A stretch of DNA of 64,000 nucleotides from Streptomyces violaceusniger. GTDB taxonomy: Bacteria; Actinomycetota; Actinomycetes; Streptomycetales; Streptomycetaceae. Below, one piece after another: positions 55,304 to 64,000 of this stretch; positions within the stretch are counted from its first letter, which is position 1, and each line of letters opens with the position of its first letter. The position numbers and the translations under genes were made by a program. The stretch covers positions 3,782,001-3,846,000 of the forward strand of contig BJHW01000001.1 of the NCBI GenBank assembly GCA_005405945.1. Direction: 5' to 3'. The notes under the pieces are model-generated. The model was not told the origin of the DNA. It saw only the letters and a list, made by a program, of their open reading frames with translations, and searched no databases.

Positions 55304-55950
55304 GTGCGTGTTGTGGTCGCCGAGGACCTGTTCCTGTTGCGGGACGGGCTGGTGCGGATGCTGGAGGCGTACGACTTCGAGGTCGTGGCCGCCGTGGAGA
55401 GCGGGCCCGAGCTGAGCAAGGCGCTGGCCGAGCTGGATCCGGAGGTGGCGGTGGTGGATGTGCGGCTGCCGCCGTCGTTCAGCGACGAGGGGCTGCAGTG
55501 CGCGCTGGCGGCGCGGCGGGCCCGGCCGGGGCTGCCGGTGCTGGTGCTGTCGCAGCATGTGGAGCAGCTGTACGCGCGGGAGCTGCTCGCGGACGGCAGC
55601 GGCGGCATCGGCTATCTGCTCAAGGACCGGGTCTTCGACGCCGATCAGTTCATCGACGCGGTGCGGCGGGTCGCCGCCGGGGCACGGCGATGGATCCGCA
55701 GGTGATCTCGCAGCTGCTGGACCGGCGCGCCCAGGACCGGCCGTTGGGGCGGCTGACGCCACGGGAGCAGGAGGTGCTGGAGCTGATGGCGGAGGGGCGG
55801 TCCAACACGGCGATCGCGGCGCGGCTGTTCGTCACCGAGCGGGCGGTCGCCAAGCACACCTCCAACATCTTCGGCAAGCTCGGCCTGCCACCGTCGGACG
55901 ACAACAACCGGCGGGTGCTGGCGGTGCTGGCCTACCTCGACCGGGGCTGA
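55304..55950 (+). CDS. LuxR/NarL-type response regulator, one frameshift
   Basis: The receiver domain starts VRVVVAEDLFLLRDGLVRML with D52 in PEVAVVDVRLPP as phosphoacceptor and the Lys in GYLLKDRV. The C-terminal LuxR HTH is PLGRLTPREQEVLELMAEGR, then SNTAIAARLFVTERAVAKHT, then SNIFGKLGL. G-run 55679-55682 lacks one base between the domains; repaired, it reads VAAGGTAMDPQVISQLL and 215 residues. GTG 55304 follows GGAG. It is the partner of the kinase at 53350. Confidence 0.93.
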
Positions 55951-55951
55951 G

Positions 55952-56067
55952 CCGCCGGAGCCGATCGGCCGTGCCCCGGACCGCCGGAGCCGGTCGGCCA
56001 TGACCGAGCCCGCCGGAGCCGATCGGCCGTGCCCCGGACCGCCGAAGCCGGTCGGCCAGGACGGGTC
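55952..56067. repeat. 29-bp tandem repeat, four copies
   Basis: Four exact-length units starting at 55952, 55981, 56010 and 56039, all with CCGCCGGAGCCGRTCGGCC or one change. Units 1 and 3 are identical and units 2 and 4 share GGTCGGCCA, so a 58-bp pair was probably duplicated. It lies between the response regulator stop and the GH89 gene. Confidence 0.85.
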
Positions 56068-56176
56068 GGCTGGGCCCGGGGCCGGGGCCTCCCGTGCGCC
56101 CCATTGCTCCCACCCCACAACGCTGGTTAAGTGCCTTGTCCATATGACCCATTGGCCGTTGTCCGTTGGGGGGCGC

Positions 56177-59100
56177 ATGAGCGACCTGAGCAGACGCACG
56201 CTGATCGGAACCGCCGGAGCACTGGGGGCCGGGGCCACGCTGGGGAGCCGGTTACCGGCGATGGCCGACGAACCGCACGAGGCACAGGACACCGCCGTGA
56301 CCGCATTCGACACCGCTCCCGCGCGCGCCGCGCTGCGACGGCTGCTGCCGGACCACGCCGATCAGTTCCGGCTGGTGGCGCTGGAGAAGCGGGGCGCCGA
56401 GGAGCGGTTCGAGGTCGGCGGGTCCGCGGGGCGGCTGACGGTCTCCGGGACCAGCCCGGCGGTGCTGCTCACCGGGGTGCACTGGTACCTCAAGTACACC
56501 TGCCACGCCCAGATCACCTGGTCCGGCGATCAGCTGAACCTGCCGAAGAAGCTGCCCGCGCCCGCCCGGCGCGTCACCCGCTCGACCGCGCTCCCGCACC
56601 GCTTCGCGTTCAACGACACCCATGACGGCTACACCGCGCCGTTCGCCGGGTGGGACCAATGGGAGCACCTGATCGACATCGCGGCCCTGCACGGCTGCAA
56701 CGAACTCCTGGTCACCGCCGGTCAGGAGAGTGTCTACCACCGGCTGCTCCAGGACTTCGGCTATACGGACGACGAGGCGCGCGCCTGGCTCCCCGCCCCC
56801 TCCCACCAGCCGTGGTGGCTGCTGCAGAACATGAGCGGTTACGGCGGCCCGGTGTCCCCCGCGCTCCTGGCCAAGCGCACCGAGCTGGGGCGGCGGATCG
56901 CCGACCGGCTGCGGGAGCTGGGCATGCGGCCGGTGTTCCCCGGCTACTTCGGCACCGTCCCGGACGGCTTCGCGGACCGCAACCCGGGGGCCCGTACGGT
57001 CCCGCAGGGCGACTGGAACGGGCTCAGGCGGCCCGACTGGCTCGATCCGCGCACCGAGGTGTTCCGGAAGGTGGCCGCCGCCTTCTACCGCCATCAGGAG
57101 GAACTGTTCGGCGAGGCCGAGCTGTTCAAGATGGATCTGCTGCACGAGGGCGGCGACCCCGGGGACGTCCCCGTGCCGGAGGCCGCCCGCGCCGTGGAGA
57201 CCTCGCTGCGGACCGCCCGCCCCGGCGCCACCTGGGTGATCCTCGGCTGGCAGGAGAACCCACGCCGCGATCTGCTGGACGCCGTCGACCACGACCGCAT
57301 GCTCATCGTGGACGGTCTTTCGGACCTGGACACCGTCACCGACCGCGAGCGGGACTGGGGCGCGGTGCCGTACGCGTTCGGCACCATCCCCAACTTCGGC
57401 GGCCGCACCACGATCGGCGCCAAGACCCACATGTGGACCAAGCGGTTCACCGTATGGCGCGACAAACCGGGCAGCAAGCTCGTCGGCACGGCCTATATGG
57501 CGGAGGCGGCCGAGCGGGACCCGGCCGCGTTCGAGCTGTTCAGCGAGTTGGCGTGGCGGGACGAGGCGGTGGACCGGGCCGAGTGGTTCCGCTCCTACGC
57601 CGATGTGCGCTACGGCGGCCGGGACACCAGGGCCCGCGAGGCGTTCGCCGCGCTGCGCGACACCGCGTACGAGATCAGCAGCAAGGACGGCCGCCCGCAC
57701 GACTCGGTGTTCGCCGCGCGGCCCTCCCTGACCGCGCGTTCGGGCACCAACTACGCGACCCACACCCCCGCCTTCGACCCGGCCGGGTTCGACGTGGCCT
57801 TCGCGGCGCTGCTGGCGGTGCGCGCCGGGCTGCGCGACAGCGACGCCTACCGCCACGACCTCACCGACATCGCCCGGCAGGCGCTGGCCAACCGCTCCTG
57901 GCAGCTGATCCCGCAGCTGAGGGACGCCTACGACCGTAAGGACCGCACGGCCTTCACGACGCTGTCCCGGCTGTGGCTCAAGCTGATGCGGCTCAGCGAC
58001 GACATGACCGGCGCCCACCGGCGGTTCCTGCTGGGCCCGTGGCTCGAGGACGCCAAGCGGATGGCGTCGGGCGAGGAGGAGTCGGCCCAGCTGGAGCGGG
58101 CCGCGCGCACCCTCATCACCACCTGGGCGGACCGCGCCACGGCCGACGGCGGCAAGCTGGCCAACTACGCCAACCGCGACTGGAGCGGCCTCATCGCCGA
58201 CTTCCACCTCCCCCAGTGGCAGTCTTATCTGGACGAGTTGGAGGACGCGCTCGCGGAGAACCGTCCGCCGCGCTCCTTCGACTGGTTCGCCGTCGAGGAG
58301 CCGTGGACGCGGGAGCGCAAGAGCTATCCGGTGCGGCCCACGGCGGACGCCCACCGCACCGCCCAGCGGGTGTACGAGGCGCTGGCCAAGGCCCCGTACC
58401 AGGGCACGCTGACCGTCACCGCCGAGCCCACCACCCTGCCGCCCGGCGGCTCCGCGTCCCTCACCGCCGCCCTGCGCAACGTCAACGGGCTGCGCCCCAC
58501 CGGCCGCGTCGACTTCGACCTCACCGTGACCGGCCTTGACCCGTCCCCGGACGGGCCGACCCGGCTGCCGAGCGTCCCGGCGGGCGGCACCGGCGAGGTC
58601 CACTGGCGCGCCACCGCGCCCGACGAGCCGCTGGAGCGCCCGCTCAAGCCGCTGCCGTACGAACTGGGCGTGACGTACGGGCCGGAGGGCGAGGAGCGGG
58701 TACGGGCGGTGCGCACCGGGACGCTGTGGATCGCCGGACCGCTGGCGGACGGGCTGAAGACGGTCACCAACAGCGGTGCGGCCTTCGGCCAGTTGGACGA
58801 GCGGTTCGCGATCGACGGCGCGGGCCAGGACCTGTGGAAGGGCACCGCCGAATTCGGCTCCGTCTACCGCGATGGCGTCCTTACGGTGGGCACGGCCATC
58901 ACCGTGAAGGTCGACGCCCAGGCGGCCACCGGGCCCTGGGCGCGGGCCGGGATCATCGTCCGCGACGACCTCGCCACGGCGGGCTCCCCGGCTTCGTGAA
59001 CCTCTCCGTCACCCCGGCCAACGGTGTCGTCCTGTCGTACGACTCGGGCGGCGACGGCACGCTGGACACCTACCAGCGGATCACCGGCGTCAAGGCACCC

Positions 59101-59310
59101 GTACTGCTGCGGCTGACCCGCACCGCCGCCACCTCGTACACCGGCGAGCTGTCCACGGACGACGGCGCGAGCTGGCGGAAGGTGGCCACGGTGACGGCAC
59201 CGGGCGGGGCGGCCGCGCAGGACGCCGGGATCTTCATGAGCGCGGCGAACGGCGGCACGGGCGCCCGGGGGACGGTCGAGTTCAGCGGCTGGAAGACCCG
59301 TACGCCGTAG
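56177..59310 (+). CDS. Secreted alpha-N-acetylglucosaminidase (GH89), one frameshift
   Basis: It has a Tat signal: SRRTLIGTAGALGAGATLG at residues 4-22, cleavage near AMA-DEP. The NAGLU N-terminal domain is followed by a TIM-barrel domain with HRFAFNDTHDGYT, WDQWEHLIDIAALHGCNELL, RELGMRPVFPGYFG and KMDLLHEGGDPGDV, whose Glu is a candidate catalytic residue. NAGLU C-terminal helices follow, then an Ig-like region and a beta-sandwich module. C-run 58986-58989 lacks one base inside the last module; repaired length is 1044. It likely removes alpha-linked GlcNAc from polysaccharides or glycoproteins outside the cell. Confidence 0.88.
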
Positions 59311-59334
59311 CGGGTTCGTGTCAGTGGCGGGGCG

Positions 59335-59463
59335 GGGGCTCCACCTATGGCCCCCGGGTCTGGGGCGGAGCCCCGGTTCGGGGTCTGGGGCGGAGCCCCA
59401 GTTTCGGGAAGGGGCGGGAGGGATAGCAGCCCGCCGCAGGCGGCAAGTCCCGCCGGACACCCA
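59335..59463. repeat. Large GC-rich inverted-repeat intergenic element, copy 4 (short)
   Basis: It contains CTGGGGCGGAGCCCC twice, then GGGAAGGGGCGGGAGGGATA, GCAGCCCGCCGCAGGCGGCA and CGCCGGACACCCATAGG, i.e. the right arm of the family seen at 4224, 7545, 14958 and 61443. It lies after the GH89 gene. Confidence 0.6.
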
Positions 59464-59500
59464 TAGGTGACCAACCCGGCCCGCCACTCGTTCACGACAC

Positions 59501-61442
59501 GTGGACCAGCAGCAGGCGACAGTCGCCACCGACGACGAAACCACCGGCCTGATCGACGTCGAGCAGGCCGAGGCCGCCATCGTCGAGCACTACCCGCGGC
59601 TGGTGCGGCTCGCGTATCTCATCCTGCCGCCGGGCATCGGGCGCACCCGCCGGGTGCTCGCGGCGCATGCCCTCGCCCAGCGCGCGCTGCCCCGTAACCG
59701 GGGCTACGACACCGGCCCGGACCCGCACCCCGATGTCGAACTGCCCTGGCAGCGCGGGACGAAGGGCCCGGGCGCCGACACCACCGGCTACGCCTATGTG
59801 CGGCTGCGGGTGCTGCGCCTGGCGCTGCGTGCGGCCCGGCAGCGGCCCTGGTGGCAGCGACCCCCGGCGCTGCCGCAGGTGTTCGGGCTGCGGCTGTTCC
59901 CGCGCTCCGGCGGCGCCGATGAACTCGCCCTGGAGAAGGCGCTGTCGGAGCTGTCCGCCCCCGGCCGCGCCGCGTACGTCCTGCTTGAGCTGGAGCAGCT
60001 CGACGAGCACGAGACGCGCGGCCTGCTGCGCGCCGCCGGGGTCGCGGACGCGCGGGACGCGCTGGACGAGGCGGAGTCGGTGCCGGAGCCGGCGGGCAGC
60101 CGGGACGAATCGCTGCTGGAGTCCGCCGAGTTCGACCCGTGCTCGCTCCAGGCGCGGCCCACCGATCTGATGCGCCGCCGCCAGCATCTGCGGGCGGTGC
60201 TGGTGGCCGTGGTGGCGCTGGTGGTGTGCGGGACGCTGCTGGGGGTGCCGGGGCGGGGCTGGGGGCCGAGCGGCGCCGCCGCGCCCTCGTACGCCCGCAA
60301 TCCGGCCTCCGAACACGCCCTGGACCCCGATCGGTTGACCCGCGCCGCGCCCGACGCCTGGCGCACCGCGTCCCGCGCCGACTTCTCCTCCTGGCCCGCG
60401 CGCGGCGACCGGGTGCGGGACACCGCGCTGCTGCGCCGCGCGCTCGCCGTCTGGGCGAGGCCGGGCGGCTCGGTGCGGGTGTCGGCCACCATGGGCACGC
60501 AGTCCGGGCCGCCGTCGGGGCCGCCGCAGCTGCTGTTCGCGGGCGAGGTGGACCAGGCCACGGTGGTGCTGCTGTACGACGGACTGCGGGTGGCGCGGTA
60601 CGCGGAGGCGCGCGAGGGCGGCGCGGTCGCGCTGGACTTCGCCCGGCTGGACGCCGCGGACGCGGGCACCTCGACCGCGCTGGTCCTCAGCCGTACGGAC
60701 GGCAACGTCCGCTATCTGACCGCCCCTTGGGTGCGCCACGCCTGGGTGCGGGACCTGCTGCACCCGGCCGGGGTGCCGCGTCCGCTGCGCCGCACCGGGG
60801 ACGGGGTGACCGACCCGGTGCGCACCGTTCCGCGGCTGCGCCCCTGTCGTGGCTGGCCCGCGCTCCAGTTCGGCTCGCGGCTCGTGGCGGACCTCGGCGA
60901 ACTGGCCCCGGCCCGGCTCACCTACGGCACCCCCGGCGCCGGAGTGCGCGATGTGGCGGGCCGGGCGGCCCGGGCGAGCTGGGCCAGGACCGGGTGCCGG
61001 CTGGCGATGATGCGGGCGCGCGGAGTGCGCTCGGTCAACGCCTGGCGGTTCGCCGCCCAGGCCCTGCCGGAGGCGGGCGGCCACGCGGCCTGGCTGTGCA
61101 CCCGCGCCGACACCTGGCGGGGCACGGGCAGCAAGGTGCTGGCCCAGTTCCAGCCGTGGGACACCCGCCGGGGCAAGGCGGGGGCGGTCGCGGCCGGTGC
61201 CGACAACTCCCCGCCTGCGGCCCGCGCGAGCCGCGGGTGCTGGCGGGGGTGCTGTGGAAGGCGCGGTCCGGCCACTGGTATCTGCTGGCCGCCGGAAGCC
61301 GCCAGGTGACCGGGATCGTCGCCACCGGCGGCGTCCGGGGCCGCTCCTACGGCCGCGGCCTGACCCTCCCGCGAAGGCGGGCGCCCGCGCCGACCTCAAG
61401 GCCCGCCTGACGAACGGCGACCGACTGGGTCCCCTGCGCTAG
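59501..61442 (+). CDS. Membrane protein with sigma-factor-like N-terminus, two frameshifts
   Basis: Residues ~20-45 (AEAAIVEHYPRLVRLAYLIL) resemble the start of an ECF sigma region 2, and ALSELSAPGRAAYVLLELEQ with DEHETRGLLRAAGVADARDA resembles region 4 without a clear recognition helix. A membrane helix LRAVLVAVVALVVCGTLLG follows near residue 230, then a ~400-residue extracellular part with few family marks. C-runs 61209-61212 and 61368-61370 each lack one base; repaired, the end reads PREPRVLAGVLWKARSGHWY and AKAGARADLKARLTNGDRLG, 647 residues in all. I do not recognise a named family. Confidence 0.78.
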
Positions 61443-62115
61443 GGGGTACGGCGGATCTTCCCCCTCCCCGCTACCAAGGGCTCCGCCCCTGGGCCCGAGT
61501 CCCGTGGCGGAACCCCGGACGCCCCCTGGCGCGCTGGCACGCAGAACGGCGGGGCCCTGGCGACTGGGGCCAACGGCTGACCCGCGCCGGGGCGACGGGG
61601 CCGGGGGCTTCCCCCTCCCCGCCCCTTCCCGTTACCAGGGGCTCCGCCCCTGGACCCCGGGGCCTGAAGCAGAGCCCCGATCCGGGGGCTGGGGCAAAGC
61701 CCCGATCCGGAGCCTGGAGCACAGCCCCAACCCGGAGCCTGGAGCACAGCCCCAACCCGGAGCCTGGAGCACAGCCCCAACCCGGAGCCTGGAGCACAGC
61801 CCCAACCCGGAGCCTGGAGCACAGCCCCAACCCGGAGCCTGGAGCACAGCCCCAACCCGGAGCCTGGAGCACAGCCCCGATCCGGAGCCTGGAGCACAGC
61901 CCCAACCCGGAGCCTGGGGCGGAGCCCCGATCCGGGGCCTGGGGCGGAGCCCCGATCCGGGGCCTGGGGCGGAGCCCCGATCCGGGGCCTGGGGCGGAGC
62001 CCCAGGTTCGGGGGCTGGGGCGGAGCCCCAGGTTCGGGGCTGGGGCGGAGCCCCAGGTTCGGGAAGGGGCGGGGAGGGGAGCAGCCCACCGCAGGCGCCG
62101 CGATCCGCTGGACGT
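61443..62115. repeat. Large GC-rich inverted-repeat intergenic element, copy 5, with 25-bp minisatellite
   Basis: The outer parts are of the shared family (CCCCTCCCCGCCCCTTCCCG near 61613, GGAAGGGGCGGGGAGGGG near 62063). Between about 61658 and 62065 lie ~16 head-to-tail 25-bp units, GGAGCCTGGAGCACAGCCCC plus AACCC or GATCC. Seven carry the AACCC form exactly; units near the ends drift to GGGGCCTGGGGCGGAGCCCC. Every unit holds a GGGGC/GCCCC-type hairpin. No gene is supported between 61443 and 62138. Confidence 0.85.
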
Positions 62116-62138
62116 GCCCCGTCCTGCCGTCGATCTGT

Positions 62139-64000
<1,862 letters not shown>

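Noticed and set aside
61658..62065. CRISPR-like array
   Set aside because: The 25-bp units are contiguous without unique spacers, and no cas genes are near; it is a minisatellite.

Overview
The window is very GC-rich (about 72-74% by eye), with codon third positions almost all G or C, many GTG starts and long antisense open frames. Together with the gene content and order (pepA, lpd, sucB, gntR, aceE, lipB, lipA, glnA in sequence), this points to the core of a Streptomyces chromosome. From memory the order resembles the SCO2170s-SCO2200s region of S. coelicolor. I see no rRNA, tRNA, CRISPR array, prophage or insertion sequence.

Layout. 1-5768: tail of a methyltransferase, a small conserved protein, and three genes for assembling the cobalamin lower ligand (cobU, cobT, cobS). 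6001-17227: leucyl aminopeptidase, dihydrolipoyl dehydrogenase, an E2 acyltransferase with two lipoyl domains, a GntR regulator, E1 aceE, a WYL regulator and an SDR. 17401-28511: DUF4240, a TIGR01777 epimerase, an FAD oxidoreductase, an IclR-permease-M20 unit, a divergent MFS/ArsR pair, and a large HTH/TPR-like regulator. 28716-34127: lipB, lipA, a small protein, DUF4191, RDD and glnA with GlnR boxes. 34225-41475: an Ig-like protein, a Gly-rich membrane protein, LysE, an ABC exporter, ppa and TetR. 41596-50765: an accessory catabolic block (quinone oxidoreductase, carotenoid oxygenase, GntR, cupin, nitrilase, MHS transporter, DUF2848, SPW protein, tautomerase, orphan winged-helix regulator). 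50912-64000: an MMPL transporter, a two-component system with a gene remnant between its genes, a secreted GH89 enzyme, a sigma-like membrane protein and a pullulanase running off the end.

How the genes fit together. lipB and lipA make the lipoyl cofactor carried by the E2 encoded by sucB and reoxidised by lpd; aceE is the E1 of pyruvate dehydrogenase. A perfect 17-bp palindrome just upstream of aceE lies next to the GntR gene and is its likely operator. The second GntR regulator (44230) shares a GTATAC-N5-GTATGCG motif with the promoter region between the MHS transporter and DUF2848, which suggests a small regulon.

Two features dominate the fine structure. First, 19 otherwise ordinary genes carry 28 single-base deletions, all at or next to short C or G runs and none an insertion. 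This looks like a consensus error in the assembly rather than biology; coordinates are given so the genes can be repaired. Second, the intergenic DNA is rich in repeats: a family of large GC-rich inverted-repeat elements after genes (five copies), a ~150-bp dispersed element present twice in opposite orientation, and several minisatellites of 16 to 171 bp.
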